64,000 nt of DNA from Hemibagrus wyckioides (Eukaryota; Chordata; Actinopteri; Siluriformes; Bagridae), in the NCBI RefSeq assembly GCF_019097595.1, contig NC_080716.1:8306640-8370639 (forward strand), given 5' to 3'. Below the pieces are notes generated by a model. The model ran no database searches and was not told where the DNA came from. It saw only the letters and a list, made by a program, of their open reading frames with translations. Position numbers and translations under genes: made by a program. Shown piece by piece: positions 12,059-23,089 of the stretch (positions are counted from its first letter, which is position 1; every line of letters begins with the position of its first letter).

Positions 12059-12090
12059 CTTTGGCACAGCTGGTAGAGCGGAGAGAAGGG
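12055..12090 (+). pseudogene. tRNA-Tyr-like fragment
   Basis: GGCACAGCTGGTAGAGCGGAG matches the D-arm of the tRNA-Tyr gene about 180 bp downstream (TAGCTCAGCTGGTAGAGCGGAG). The rest of the tRNA is absent. Confidence 0.5.
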
Positions 12091-12233
12091 TCCAACATCG
12101 ACAAGCACATTTATAGGCCCCAGTAAATCTGGCCTAGTGCCCCTGAAACCGCTGCACTACATGGCTCGTAACAGACAAAATCGCCAGGGGTCCTGTTTGC
12201 CAGGTCGCTGCCCAAAGATGGCCCTGCGCCCGC

Positions 12234-12322
12234 CCTTCGATAGCTCAGCTGGTAGAGCGGAGGACTGTAGGTGCTTATAAATGGACATCCTTAGGTCGCT
12301 GGTTCAAATCCGGCTCGAAGGA
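12234..12322 (+). tRNA. tRNA-Tyr (GTA), intron-containing
   Basis: Acceptor stem CCTTCGA/TCGAAGG with discriminator A. D-arm TAGCTCAGCTGGTAGAGCGG, anticodon GTA at 12267-12269, a 17 nt intron at 12271-12287 right after position 37, and T-arm GGTTCAAATCC. Eukaryotic nuclear tRNA-Tyr genes characteristically carry an intron here. It is duplicated at 40452-40540. Confidence 0.95.
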
Positions 12323-12405
12323 CAGCTTTTACTAGCCGCCGGGAAGTTTCAGTGAACCCACTTCTTGCAGCTGCTAGCTCTAGCCGGACACGAAAAACAG
12401 TTCGC

Positions 12406-12477
12406 TTCCCTGGCCGGGAATCGAACCCGGGCCGCGGCGGTGAGAGCGCCGAATCCTAGCCACTAGACCACCAGGGA
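12406..12477 (-). tRNA. tRNA-Glu (TTC)
   Basis: On the minus strand: acceptor TCCCTGG/CCAGGGA, TGGTCTAGTGGCTAGGATTC with anticodon TTC (complement of 12451-12453), and a standard T-arm GGTTCGATTCC. 72 nt, no intron. It lies 83 bp from the divergently oriented tRNA-Tyr. Confidence 0.95.
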
Positions 12478-13005
12478 GACACAAACAGATGTGTGGGCCT
12501 CGAGCAGCTGTGCGCAGCACCCAGGATTGGCCTCTAGTGGCAATTTACGGCAATTCCGGATGAGTTACACCTGAGGAAACAGCAGTTTAAACAAATTCGC
12601 TTTAAGATCAACAGAATGTCTGCACAGACTGTCTCAAAAGACTTAAAAGAGGTCCCACCTCTCAGCTGCAGGGTCACCAGTTTGCAGTCTGTCCGGAGTC
12701 CCCGTGCGTGTACACTCGGTGTTCTCCGGTTTCCTCTCACCTGCAAAAGACACGCCAGTAGGTGGATAGGCTGAAACAAATCGCTATTAGGTATGAGCGA
12801 GGGCGTGAATGTGTTTGCGCAGTGCCCTGTGATGAGCTGGCGAGCCATGTGGGGTGTACTGCTAACCGATCAGGTCTAGACGAGAACAGGTATTTCTGTC
12901 CTACGGAAAAGCTTTGACATGCAGCGATGCACACAAACGTTCACATCTGCCCGTTTTGGCCCATCGCTTTTGAGGCACCTGGTGGACAGGGTGAAACCCT
13001 GTGCA
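12478..13005 (-). repeat. Degenerate fish repeat
   Basis: The complement contains GAGAGGAAACCGGAGAACACC followed by an ACGCACGGGGACTCC-like run, and then CCATCACAGGGCACTGCGC-like words, a signature of a common teleost repeat family. No intact ORF was found. It is duplicated at 40670-41195. Confidence 0.5.
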
Positions 13006-13006
13006 T

Positions 13007-13039
<33 letters not shown>
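13006..13039. repeat. (TAGA)n, about 8 units
   Basis: A tetranucleotide tail at the 3' end of the minus-strand LINE. The corresponding tract in unit 2 (41198-41281) has about 21 units. Confidence 0.95.
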
Positions 13040-14088
13040 TCAACTTCATTGTCATTGCAGAGTGCAGGTACATAGCAATGAAATGCTGTTTAGCATCTAC
13101 CAGAAGTGCAAATAATAGAAATTCTGCCAATGAACAAGTGCAGATAAATATGTAAATATGTACATCGATAAATAAGGCTGTCAGAGTGTGCATAGAGAAG
13201 TATGTGCAAGTAGTATTTACAGTAGATAAAGTGACAGGTGTAATTATAATTGTGCTAAAAATGTGTACATTATGTACAATGTTTGTACAACAGTAACAGA
13301 TAATATACATATATTATATAGTATGTATAAATATAGTATATGTAAATTCATATAAATAGATAGTCAAATAGATAATACTAGGTGAAATGGACAATATGTA
13401 CATTAATTATATTACACACTGAGAAAAACTTATATTATAACAGAATGTACAACAGAATGTTTAACAGAGAAAAATATTATATTAACAGAATGTACAGAGT
13501 GGAGCAGAACTGTAAACTGGTAAGTGTAGAAAGACATGAGTGTCCTAGCGGTGTAGTGTAGAGTTCAGTAGTTTTATGGTTGAAGGAAAAAAACTGGCCC
13601 TAAACCTACTGGTTCTGGTGAGGATGGACCTGTATCTCCTCCTGGATGGAAGGTTGAACAGTTTGTGACTCGGGTGGGAGGAGTCTTTGATTATTTTGTG
13701 TGCTCTGCGCAGACATCTACTGTGGTGAAGAGACCCAATGGCAGGTAGTTGGGTGCCGATGATGCGTTGGGCGGTTTTCACAACCCTTTGCAATGATTTC
13801 TTTTCACACATCGTGGAGCTGCCATGCCACACTGTGATGGAGCTCGTCAAGATGCTCTCAATGATGCAGCGGTAAAAGTTGGTCAGGATCTTGGGGGATA
13901 GGTGAACTTTCTTCAGTCTCCTTAGGAAGTAAAGACGCTGTTGCGCCTTCCGAACCAGAGTTGAGGTGTTCAGATGCCAGGACAGATCCTCAGAGATGTG
14001 GACATCCAAAAACTTAAAGCTGGAGACACGCTCTACTTCAGACCCGTTGATGTAAATAGGGGAGTGTCTGCTGCTGTTAGATTTCCGG
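13040..14088 (-). mobile_element. LINE 3' end (RT C-terminus), part of a Tc1/LINE chimera
   Basis: The minus strand reads [57 protein letters not shown] and [12 protein letters not shown], the C-terminal region of an L2/Rex1-type reverse transcriptase. A 3' UTR leads to the TAGA tail. Its 5' end is fused directly to the Tc1 transposase at 14088/14089. The same junction appears at 42338/42339 and at about 63990. Confidence 0.85.
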
Positions 14089-15140
14089 AAGGTCTGGAGA
14101 AAGTGCAGGCCACTCCATTTGAAGTACCCCAGCCTCCAGCAGCTGTTCCCTAATGATGCGACCTCGATGAGCCGGAGGATTGTCGTCCATGATGAAGAAA
14201 TTAGGCCTGTGTTGTTCATGCAGGGGCACAATAACTGGATTAATGATGTTATTCAGGTAGTATTGGCTTGTCACTGTACCATTCACAAGATGTAGGGCAG
14301 TTCTGTATTGAGTAGACACACCTGCCCAGACTGTAACACCACCACAACAGTGGCTGATGCATAGCGCTCTCCTTGACGTCTCCAACATCGTTGGCAGCCA
14401 TCATTTCTGCTCAACGTGAATTGACTTTCATCAGAGAACAGCACTGAGGTCCACTGGTCCCTTGTCCAGCGTAAAAGCTCCCTGGCCCGACGCCTGTGCC
14501 TGGTGGTGTGGTCAGGTACCCTTTGCAGGTCGTCTAGCACACAGAACACATTGATGTAAACGGTTTCAAATGTTCTGACATGACACCTGGGTGCCTCTCA
14601 CCTCCCTTAAATGTGCCTGGAGTTGAGTGGCATTCATCGCATTCATCATGAAGCGGTCATCAATGCGGGATGTGGCCAAAGGACGTCCACTTCTATGCCT
14701 TTCTGTGACTCTTCCAGTCTCTCTGTATCTCTTTCGCAACCTGCTGATGACACTCTGTGACACTCTAAGCTCAGTGGCCACTTCCCTCTGAGAACATCCT
14801 GTCTGAAGCCTCGCAATGGTGAGGTACTGTTGATCAATTGTTAGGTATGGTCTTGGTCTCATGATGTCAAAATGTGAACAGCATGATGAAGAGGACTGTT
14901 TAAATACCAATTCTAATTGAACCAGAAAATGTATTGGTCGATTCATGGATCAAACACCAGTTGTGAATTTTGCCGTTAAGCACCTTGTTAGAAAACAGCA
15001 AGTTATGCAAAAAGTACTGAAACACTGAACAGTTGGACATGTGCATTCAAAAGTGTAGAGAAGGTCAAATTAAGTTCACCTGTAAAGGTTATAGTGCATT
15101 TTAGGTGCATCCTGAAATTTCACCCGAAAGCCGAATATCC
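14089..15140 (-). mobile_element. Tc1-like transposon, truncated before its last catalytic residue
   Basis: The minus strand encodes a helix-turn-helix region (YLTIARLQTGCSQREVATEL, SQSVISRLRKRYRETGRV, then the GRP AT-hook-like box) near 14855-14690. The DDE pieces are VLFSDESQFTL (first Asp, near 14430) and FIMDDNPPAHRGR (second Asp, near 14190). The third acidic region stops at SPDLPEI, where a LINE begins, so the element cannot encode a full DDE triad. The GRP-to-DDE stretch is also frame-broken. One terminal region probably lies near 15060-15140. Confidence 0.85.
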
Positions 15141-15174
15141 TTAACTTTTTTTTTAATTTATATTAATAAATCTA

Positions 15175-15748
15175 TACTTAATAATATAAATATTGGTAGT
15201 TTTTCGTTTATAGATTTCTATACTTTGTTAGTATTTTATAATAATTTATCACTTATGTATATTGTTATGGTGTGTGTCTTGGGCTGTATTATTCTTATCT
15301 TTGTAAAAAAAATAAAAAAAGACAATATTTCTAACAGTAGGTCGTACTTAGAAGCCATATTTTGCAGATAATTAAATAATCGAAGTCAACTAACTACACA
15401 GGACTTAGAACTTGACTCATTTTGACAGCAGGACTGTTTCTGTAGACTAACAGTTGCCATTTCTAAACAGAATGCAATATTTAATCCTTGTCTGAGGTGG
15501 GATTCGAGCCGGGTCAGTGTGGATGGGAGGGGGACTTGAATTTTTTCTGATTTGTTTGTAAAAAAGCACATTTTTAAATAAAAATTTACAAAACAGGCGC
15601 ACATAAATCACACGTGGTATTCTGTCTCTCTTTTGTTTTCTTCCTTTCTTTTTTTCTTCTTTTTTTTTTTCTCTTTTTCTCTCTTTCCCCTTCTTCCCCA
15701 TTTTTTTCCTTTCTTCCCCACCCGAAACAGATTATTGTTCCCCAGCTT
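15175..15748 (+). repeat. Unclassified ~570 bp dispersed repeat, copy 2
   Basis: Matches 11495-12058 block for block, including the CT-rich tract (15627-15720). Its CCGAAACAGATTATTGTTCC end abuts the nol7 exon, which it truncates on the minus strand. Confidence 0.7.
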
Positions 15749-15964
15749 TTCTAAAAGAGCTTCTGGTAAAAGTCTGCTTTTCTTCAAAGCATTAAACAAT
15801 ACATGAGTAATAATTAGAGCTTAGAAACATTAGGCAATTACAAAGACTTTAAAACATTTGCATTGCTTAAATATGAAAGTTTACTATGCAAAGGTTTTTG
15901 TACCTTTTGTTCTTGGAAAAGTAACTGTCTTTTTCGCCTCTTCTCCTTCAGTAACTCTTTCTCC
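15741..15964 (-). pseudogene. nol7: nol7 (nucleolar protein 7) fragment, copy B
   Basis: Two exons on the minus strand. Exon 15964-15904 (AG before, GT after) reads EKELLKEKRRKRQLLFQEQK. The next, 15781 to about 15741, reads KSRLLPEALLEKL. Together they match the conserved core of NOL7, a nucleolar protein, where the KEKRRKR..LF.EQKK block precedes a LLP..LEKL block. The second exon runs into the 570 bp repeat after LEKL, so the remaining nol7 exons are missing. The two exons themselves are undamaged. The gene diverges from the E/K-rich gene about 1 kb upstream. Confidence 0.65.
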
Positions 15965-16906
15965 CTGATAAACAAAGTATAATTACTACACAGTATAAAA
16001 AATGTATAAATATAAATACTTCCTGTATGGGGCATGTTATACACAATGCTCTCATGTAAATCAGTTCATCCTCTAACTGTATGAAACTCTGACACAGAAA
16101 TGTTTACCTATTATGGACATAAACAACAGAACAGGGCTGACTTTAACATTAAAAAAAGAAATCTGTAAGAAGCTTGTAATTTCTCAGACACTCATGATCC
16201 CCATGTTTCTCTCAGATATGTATGACAAGCAGACTCTGGATGCTAGTTTAATGTTAATTATATTAATGTCTTTATGAAATGAACAAAAATGAACCTGGCA
16301 TACAACCGATTAGATTTTCTTCATTTTCAGCCCAAAAACTCAACTCTCTCAGTAACTAGTGAGAGCATATTAACAGCAGTAATCACACAGTGACACCTAG
16401 TGGTCAATCCAGGAAGCATTTTCCATTGCGATAATAATATTTAGTTCAGGATACCACAAAACCGACATGGACAATGTTCATAAGATAAATGCTTGAAGGT
16501 GCTGCAGACAGAAGCTGAACAATAAAATAAAATAATTAAATTGTGTATCATGTAACTTTCCAGAAGAAGTTTGTAAAAGCAATCACTCACACCGATACAG
16601 CTCTTTAACTGTAAACTAAACTGCACACGATCCCTCTGAACATCAACTACTCAAAGAAATAAGTAACTAAACAAAATAAAAAAAAAGTTTAAAAAAAAAA
16701 ATACAAATTCATCCTTTATTAATAAAAAAGTATTATTAATAATCAAAAATGTCAATAGTGGTAGTGTTTAAGACATTGTATATTATTTCCTAATTATGTA
16801 ATAAATATTAATAATAATGAAGTTTATCTGTGTCAATTAATTTAGTCAAAACTTTATATCAGATTTTAATTGTGAATCATGATTTTGTTTCTGGCCCACG
16901 AGAGGG
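15965..16906. other. Spacer between nol7 fragment and E/K-rich gene
   Basis: No gene called. A 61-codon ORF (16626-16441, minus) is kept in B, C, D and E (MQFSLQLKSC start, CPCRFCGILN end). Conservation among recent duplicates is not evidence of coding. An upstream nol7 exon or a shared bidirectional promoter should lie here but cannot be placed. Confidence 0.5.
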
Positions 16907-17517
16907 ACACCAGGAGGAGGAAAGAAGAAAGTCCAGGTCAACAAAGCAGGTATGAATATTAATATCATGTCATGATGTCAGTAATGTACCTGGAGATCTG
17001 TTGATATTAAATTAATGAGGAATTGATATGAAACATTATATCTGTGTCAATGAATACAATCTAAACATTACACCACATGTAAAATGCAAATTCTTTTCAG
17101 AAGTAGATGAGGCTGAAAACTTGGTCCAGGCTGAAGCTGAGTCCGAAGCTGTAGAACCAGAGAACAGCACATCTGCTGTGGAAAGCACCAGCTGTGAAAA
17201 GGAGAAGAAGAAATGGACCAAAAAGGGACACGAGGCAGAAGAAAGAAGAAAGTCCGGGTCATCAAAGCAGGTATTAATATCATTTCATGATGTCGGTAAT
17301 GTACCTGGTGATCTGCTGATATTAAATTAATGAGGAATTGAAGTGCAACATTTTATCTGTGTCAATGAATACAATCTAAACATTACATCATATTGAAAAA
17401 GCTAATCAAGATTTTTTTTTAGAAGTGGATGAGGCTGAAAACATGGTTCAGGAAGAAGCTGAGGCTGAAGCTGTAGAAAGCAAGCCAGGCGATGCTCAAC
17501 CAGAGAGCAGAAAATAA
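16907..17517 (+). CDS. E/K-rich gene, copy B (two usable exons plus a remnant)
   Basis: A remnant of the first exon type (16907-16950, RRKSRSTKQ end) has lost its 5' part. Then comes an exon at 17101 after TTCTTTTCAG, reading VDEAENLVQAEAESEAV, a Ser/Thr-rich linker, EKEKKKWTKKGHEAEERRK and SGSSKQ. If spliced at the first GT (17271) the frame does not join the terminal exon. With the next GT (17296) the exon is 195 nt, symmetric, and joins the terminal exon 17423-17517 in frame (..HDV|EVDEAEN..), ending ESRK-stop. The two exons and their introns are themselves tandem repeats of a unit of about 320 bp. Function unknown. Confidence 0.5.
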
Positions 17518-17910
17518 AGAAATTACCTGTCAACCAGGAAACAGCTTTTATATTAAACATCTGAAGATAAATTCTTAAAAATAGACTTTTTTTTGTTGTT
17601 ACTGCTAATAAAATAAAAAATAAAAAACTGTTAAATTTCACTCAGCTCAATAATGGCTTTCATTTCCTCTGGAGTTACTGCACAGCTCTCCATTATCTAC
17701 TGCTCATAGATCACTTCTTAAGCAGTGAATTCCTAAAGATCATTTTAATAAGAACAGCTTAACTAAAACTGTGGAAATTGTGGTATTCACAGTGAATCTC
17801 CTTTATGATAATCCATCCAAGTGTCCCACACATTCATCTCATCAACCTCAGGATCAGACTTTACTGTCTAAGTACGATGGTTTGTGTTGAATTTTGTGAA
17901 ACAACACACA

Positions 17911-17947
<37 letters not shown>

Positions 17948-18018
17948 TATAATACTTCTTCTTCTTAATACTCTATTCAATAAACTTTCCACAAGCAGTG
18001 ATTATTTCTGCACATGCA
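17518..18018. other. Downstream flank shared with module A
   Basis: Matches 3238-3720, including a (CA)n at 17907-17946, then homology stops at GCACATGCACT (about 18018). This is the breakpoint where partial module B loses the mitoguardin side. No gene. Confidence 0.7.
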
Positions 18019-19298
18019 CTGAGTCGTCTAACAGGAAGGTGGTCAGTTTTAACCTTTTGAAGGCAGCTCGACCAAACAGCGTGTTCAGGGCAACCTCTCA
18101 ATGGAACAGTCACTAATCCCCATGTGAAAAAAAACACTGCACTACTCTTCCAGTCGTGAAAAAGCTTGACAGGGTCTTTACCACCGTAGACCATTCACAG
18201 ACTTCCAACTGAACTAAAAATGGAAGAAAAATTTCATAGGGCACCAACAATATGTATATAGCTCGTGTATGTTGGAGTAAAATGTTTCGTTAGGATCATG
18301 GTGTAACAAATAATTTCTTGTTGAAAACGTGGCATTCGAAATCAACTTCTCTTTTTTTAACAGGATCTGACATTTTTAGGGGTAGCTGACCAGCAATAAC
18401 GTGCCAGCATCACCTGTTGCTGCTCAGACACGCCTGCACGTCCATAGGTAAATAATAAAACGCCAGGCTTTTCAAAATAAAAGCAAAACAGTTGTATTGC
18501 GTGCACAGCATAAATACTTGTTCATTTATGTTTAATGTTTTCTTCCCATAGTGCATCCTGGTGCCATGTGTTCCCCAGGTAAGCGACTCACACGCATCCA
18601 GGCATCCATGTGATGTAATAGAAAACGTGATTCATCAGACCAGGCCACCTTCTTCCATTGCTCCGCGGTTCAGTTCTGATTCTCACATGCCCATTGTTAG
18701 CGCTCTTGGCGGTGAACAAACTGTGATGCACTGTGTATCCTGACACCTTTCTATCAGAACCAGCATTAACTTCTTCAGAAATTTGAGCAACAAATTTTAT
18801 TTCAATTTTCACTCCTGAAAAATCAATACTTTCAAATCCTCAGTACTTCTTTCATCCCTGATCTTTTCCTCCAGTTCACCTTTTAGACTGCAATATTCTG
18901 CCACAGAAGAGAGCATCATGTTTTGTGCTGCATCACATGTGCACATCTGGTCCACAGTGTCAGTGTAAAATGCCATTATTTGTTTCTGTAATAGCCTGGA
19001 TTAGCATATTTATTTTTACATTCAGATGAAGAATGTTCAGATTGATGGCCACTGTCACCTGCAGTGAACTATGATGTGTCCGGCGTGTGCTGGGTTAACA
19101 CTCTTGACTTTCTTAAGAAACTTGAGCATACCGATAGGCGAGAGTGGAACACCAAAATAAAGCCAGCTGGTGAAGTGGAGATGTGTGACCAACCTCACGG
19201 ACCTGCAGCCTTCTGGAGATTGCTAGGATCACGTACATCAAGACATGTGCACATCATTTCTATGTAAAAACTACATATATGAAACTCCTCACACATCA
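18019..19298. other. Unannotated DNA with a DNA-transposon remnant
   Basis: About 18560-18800 contains CTGATTCTCACATGCCCATTG and CTGACACCTTTCTATCAGAACC, the latter resembling 35448-35472, where it lies in a short DNA-transposon-like repeat. The remainder shows no convincing gene. Copied at 46150-47446. Confidence 0.45.
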
Positions 19299-20491
19299 CC
19301 ATGAGCCAATGTATATACCTTAGAAACATTGCCAAGCTTAGGAACAATTTATATGTATCTGATGCAGAAAAGCTAGTTCATCCATTCCTGACCTCCAGAC
19401 TGGACTATTGTCATGCATTACTAGGTGGTTGTCCTGCATCCTCAATAAACAAGCTACAGTTAGTCCAGAATGCAGCTGCCAGAGTTCTTACCAGATCAAG
19501 AAAATATGGTCATATAACCCCAGTATTACCATCCCTGCACTGGCTACCTGTTAAGTTTAGATTTGATTACAAACTAGCACTACTTGTGCTACTACTTTAC
19601 TTTACTACTACTAAATAGTTTAGCTCCCACGTATCTAGCCAGTCTTCTGACACGCTACAATCCACCGCGCTCTTTAAGATCACAAAACTCTGGACTTCTG
19701 GTAGTTTCCAGAATATCAAAGTCTACAAAAGGGGGTAGAGCGTTTTTAAACTTTGGAATAGCCTTCCTGACAGTGTTCAGGGCTCAGACAGTCTCCCAGT
19801 TTAAAAGTAGATTAAAGACATATCTCCTTAGCCTGACATACACATAATACATCCCATAACCTTGTGCTCCAGTACATCTGATTAAATGCACATTATCATC
19901 TAGTGCTGCTAATATCATGAACAGCAGCTACGCTAATTCCTTTTCACCTGTTCCTTTTTTTATTCCCATCCTGAGGCATCTGGAGATTGTGCCAGCTTCA
20001 GTAGACAGAGGCCAATCCTTCAAGGATCCTGAGGCACCCAGAGATGGACCAGCTTCAGCTGGGTTCTGCTTGGTGAGGATTTGTGTATATCAAAGCAATG
20101 CTGCTAGCCCAATGTGGACTTAGAGGACGACAACAACCTCCTAATTAATACACACACTAACATTCTACATATGCTGGATCTGCATCACACTGTAGACTGT
20201 ACATAACTGCAGAAATGACATTGTTCATAATCACACTCTTCGGTGTTTAGAATAATTTATAATCACACTCTCTGGTGTCACCCAAATGAGGATGGGTTCC
20301 CTTTTGAGTCTGGTTCCTCTCAAGGTTTCTTGCGTAAACCAATTTTTCCTTGCTACTGTCGCCATAGGCTTGTTCACTAGGGATGATTTTGTCTAACATC
20401 TATGTTTTTTGTTCCGATGTTCTGTAAAGCTGCTTTGAGACACTGTTCATTGTTAAAAGTGCTATACAAATATAATTGAATTGAATTGAAT
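19299..20491 (+). mobile_element. LINE 3' half (RT C-terminus + 3' UTR)
   Basis: Reads LRNNLYVSDAEKLVHPFLTS, RLDYCHALLGGCP, KLQLVQNAAARVLTRSRKYG, LHWLPVKFRFDYK, then after a frame change LAPTYLASLLTRYNPPRSLR and FKSRLKTYLL: the C-terminal end of a fish LINE ORF2. The 3' UTR includes CTGTCGCCATAGGCTTGTTC, and the (TTGAA)n tail ends at 20491. Confidence 0.85.
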
Positions 20492-21662
20492 ATATGTGCA
20501 ATTCTGCATTCTTTATTCTTCTGTTCATTTGTTTATTTCAGACTTACATATTGCACACAGAAATTCTGGATAGTGTAGTCGATCAGCACCGTTACATCCT
20601 CCAAGGACACATCTGTACAGCCAGCAGCCCTGCTCTGGCCAGTACTGACAGCATTATTCCTAAAAGCACATGCAGATTCAAAACCATTTAACCCTTTCGA
20701 GTATTTCCAGAGCAAACTGTATGCTATATCTATGTATTTTACCTCTTTTCTCTCCCGTATGTTAGTCAGCATGACTATGGTGGCAGATTTGTGTTCTCAA
20801 ACCATTCTCCAGAAATCAGCCACTGTCTCCGGTTTCGGACCTGCAAACAGACCTTTTTAAAGTTTTCCTACAGAAAGTCGTGATGTTCAGTAAATTCACT
20901 CTGACATGCACTCTTCTGATCTGTATGCTGTGTAACGTGTGGGTGACTGCTTCTGTGTAATAATCTTGAAAACTGATGAAACCCTCAGATGAAAGGTCAC
21001 TTACACTAACTACAAGCTGGTGTTAATTGTAGAACCGCACAACACTAACTTGGTTTCACAAAACAACCCTTTACTCTTTTTTATCATCATACTGGCGTTC
21101 CTTCCATTTGACTTATCAAACATTTTTAATTAATATAAACAAATGAATTATTTTCCCCCCACAAATCTGATCCAGAATTAGTCAGAATACTGTTGGCTTT
21201 CAATGTGTAAAGTATCATGACTCTGTGTTTAGCTGCTGCTGACCAGTGCACTGAGAAGTGGGCGGTGTTTGAGCCCCTGCTGGGCAAATAAATCACACTT
21301 ATCCACAGTAACACTGGTACAGAGATAAAACATTCAAAACATCTCAAACGTTTTTGATAGTAAAACACTGTACAACTGCTACAATAAAATTATAACATTT
21401 AAACCCAAGAATTAAGTAAATAAAATATAAATGAATAAAACTACACATTATTATTACAGGAGACATTCAGGACTTATTAAAGTCCTGAATATCACCTTTC
21501 GTATGACCATCCATTAACTACCACTGTGGAGTGTAACACAACAAAATGATTCAACACTGAACCCCCAAAACAGACAGAGTATTTTTCCTCTTGTAAGCTG
21601 TGTTGAAGCATGCCATTTCTTTCTAGGGTGAGCATACATAGTGAGGAATGATTTAGTGGCTT
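20492..21662. other. No gene recognised
   Basis: Mostly AT-rich. A 65-codon ORF (20494-20691) is conserved in unit 2, and an AG acceptor-like tract precedes ACTTACATATTGC at 20541, but I recognise no domain. Unit 2 replaces 20750-20960 with a shorter sequence near 49420-49450. Confidence 0.5.
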
Positions 21663-23070
21663 TACAGCTGGAACCAGAAGTTTACATACACTGTATAAAA
21701 AGACACATAACCACTTTTTCTCACCTTCTGACATTAAATCAGACTAAACTTTTCCCATTTTATGTCAGTTAGGATTTCTAAAATTATTTCTATTTGCTAA
21801 ATATCAGAATAATGAGTGAGAGAATTTTTTAGATATTTTTTATTATTTCCTTCAAAGTCAGAGGTTTACATACATTTCCTTAGTATTTGGTAGCATTACC
21901 TTTAAACTGTATGACTTGGGTCAAACGTTTTGGGCATCCTTCCACAAGCTTCTCACAATAGTTTAGTGGAATTTTGGCCAATTCCTCCTGACAGTACCGC
22001 CTTTTCAGCTCTCCCTACAAATTTTCTATTGGATAGAGATCAGGGCTTTGTGATGGCCACTCCAAAACAGTTGTCCTTCAGCCATTTTGTAATTAATTTG
22101 GCAGTATGCTTAGGGTCATTGTTCATTTGGAAGACCCATTTGCACGCAAGCTTTAACTTCCTGGCTGATGGCTTGAGATGTTGCTTCAATATTTCTACAT
22201 AATGTTCTTTCCTCATAATGTCATCTATTTTGTGAAGTGCACCAGTCCCTCCTGCAGCAAAACACCCCCACACCATGATGCTGCCACTCTCGTACTTCAC
22301 AGCTGGGATGGTGTTCTCAGGTTTGCAAGCTTCCCCCTTTTCCTCCAAATGTAACGATGATCACTATGGCCAAACAGTTCAAATTTAGTTTCATCAGACC
22401 ACAGGACATGTCTCCAAAAATTAAGGTCTCTGTCCCTGTGTACATTCGCAAAGTGTAATCTGGCTTTTTTTATGTTCCTTTTGGAGTAATGGCTTCTTCC
22501 TTGTGGAGTGGCCTTTCAGCCCATGTCGGTACAGGACTCGTTTCACTGTGGATAATGACACTCTCTTTCCAGCTACAGCCAGCATCTTCATTAGTTGTTT
22601 TGCTTTTGTTCTGGGGTTGATGCACACATTTCGCTCCAAAGCACGTTCTTCTCTGTGACACAGAACCCGTCTCCTTCCTGAGCAGTAGGATGGCTGGACA
22701 TTCCTATGGTGTTTATACTTGTGTATAATTGTTTGAACAGATGAACATAGCACCTTCAGGCATCTGGAAATTGTATGCAAGATGAACCAGGCTTGTGGAG
22801 GTCCATAATTCTCTTCCAGATATCTTTGCTGATTTTCTTTTGATTATTCCACGATGTCACACAAGGAAGCAGAGTGTTTATAATACATCCACAGGTGTAC
22901 CTCCAATTGACTCAAATGATGTCAATTAACCCATCAGAAGCTTCCAAAGCCATGACATCATCATCTGGGCTTTTCCAACAGGAAAGTCTGATTTAATGTC
23001 AGATAGTGAGAAAAAAAAGGTTATGTGTCTTTTTATACAGCGTATAAAACCTTACACTGACTCTGTGGTA
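21663..23070 (-). mobile_element. Sleeping-Beauty-type Tc1 transposon, inactive
   Basis: Starts at TA + CAGCTGGAACCAGAAGTTTAC and has a second internal direct repeat (GTCAGAGGTTTACATACATT at about 21859), the IR/DR layout of Sleeping-Beauty-like elements. The right inverted repeat (about 22990-23070) mirrors TATAAAAAGACACATAACC. Minus-strand transposase pieces: SGRRRVLCHREERALERNV and KRVLYRHGLKG (22780-22470), VWGCFAAGGTGALHKIDDIM and FQMNNDPKHTA (22348-22040), and a frame-shifted SQSPDLYPIENL. Several frame breaks make it defective. Its copy is 50137-51545. Confidence 0.88.
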
Positions 23071-23089
23071 GCATCTGGCATTTTATTTT

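Noticed and set aside
11879..12108. Lys/Glu-rich ORFs over the CT-rich tract
   Set aside because: They are translations of a simple polypyrimidine/polypurine run in a dispersed repeat. The same applies at 15447-15799 and 43697-44050.
13006..13039. Regular TAGA array as a CRISPR-like or telomere-like array
   Set aside because: It is a simple tetranucleotide microsatellite at a LINE 3' tail, with no spacers.
16441..16626. 61-codon ORF conserved in four copies (also 44692, 34385, 61529) as a small gene
   Set aside because: Conservation only reflects recent duplication; it has no recognisable domain and runs antisense to, or beside, the putative promoter interval.
17068..17283. Minus-strand ORF opposite the E/K-rich exon
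   Set aside because: The plus-strand reading has acceptor/donor borders and a biased charged composition repeated between exons; the antisense reading is a shadow.
20494..20691. Possible exon encoding a tyrosine-phosphatase segment
   Set aside because: I looked for PTP motifs because ptpre exons lie elsewhere in the window; none match, and the only copies are in the two tandem units.
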